13,143 nt of DNA from an uncultured Clostridia bacterium. GTDB taxonomy: Bacteria; Bacillota; Clostridia; Oscillospirales; Ruminococcaceae. Both the position numbers and the translations under genes were made by a program. Positions within the stretch are counted from its first letter, which is position 1. Every line of letters starts with the position of its first letter. This document shows, piece after piece, positions 13,006-13,143 of this stretch. The notes under the pieces were generated by a model. It did no database searches and had not been told where the DNA came from. It worked only from the letters and a program-made list of their open reading frames with translations. The DNA is taken from the NCBI GenBank assembly GCA_946563605.1, contig CAMNVW010000017.1:1-13143 (forward strand). Direction: 5' to 3'.

Positions 13006-13143
13006 GTTTCGGTGCTGACGCACGTTAGTGCGATTGAACGCAGTTCAATGTTGTTTTATATATAAAATAAAAATAAAAAATCGTTCGAGGCACAAAGCAG
13101 TTTCGGTGCTGACGCACGTTAGTGCGATTGAACGCAGTTCAAT
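13006..13143 (+). repeat. two identical 44-bp repeat units, period 94 bp
   Basis: Bases 13006-13049 and 13100-13143 are identical over 44 positions. Each unit contains two small hairpins: CGCAC/GTGCG around a 4-nt loop (13019-13032 in the first unit) and ATTGAAC/GTTCAAT around GCA (13033-13049). An AT-rich tract lies between the units. The second copy ends at the window edge, so the array may continue. A diverged copy lies at 7126-7152. Confidence 0.9.

Overview
This window looks like the origin-proximal chromosome of a low-to-mid GC Gram-positive bacterium, most likely a clostridial gut anaerobe of the Oscillospiraceae/Ruminococcaceae type. I infer this from the rsmG - noc - parA(soj) - parB(spo0J) order, near-consensus parS sites, a secreted serpin, a Gld-like ABC cluster and AT-rich, hairpin-rich intergenic repeats. 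No species can be named from the sequence alone.

Region 1 (1-2216): a repeat-rich leader (107-bp tandem repeat, four and a half 12-bp repeats, one parS-like site) precedes rsmG (16S rRNA m7G methyltransferase). A 273-bp gap with an extended -10 promoter and three hairpins leads into noc (nucleoid occlusion protein, ParB family), which ends at a strong terminator. Region 2 (2257-4002): a secreted serpin on the minus strand interrupts the usual noc-soj neighbourhood. The divergent serpin/parA intergenic region holds two more parS-like sites, one at the centre of a 46-bp palindrome. Region 3 (4003-5731): parA and parB form a tight operon ending in a terminator. ParA, ParB, Noc and the three parS sites together form the chromosome segregation and nucleoid occlusion module.

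Region 4 (5732-8100): about 400 bp without a recognisable gene, then a FatA-type acyl-ACP thioesterase. After it come about 700 bp of non-coding DNA packed with hairpin repeats, then tRNA-Met(CAT) and tRNA-Glu(TTC) behind a perfect-consensus promoter. Region 5 (8101-12852): a four-gene operon encodes an ABC ATPase, an ABC-2 permease, a GldG-like auxiliary protein and a DUF4340-like protein. The first two genes overlap and the others are separated by 15 and 27 nt. This is the Gld-type transporter arrangement, whose substrate is unknown in non-gliding bacteria. Region 6 (12853-13143): another copy of the modular hairpin repeat, ending in two identical 44-bp units.

The most notable non-genic signal is a modular repeat family present three times (6944-7239, 7545-7409 inverted, 12876-13000). 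Its two successive hairpins keep their loops, spacer length and stem lengths while the stem sequences change in a compensatory way.
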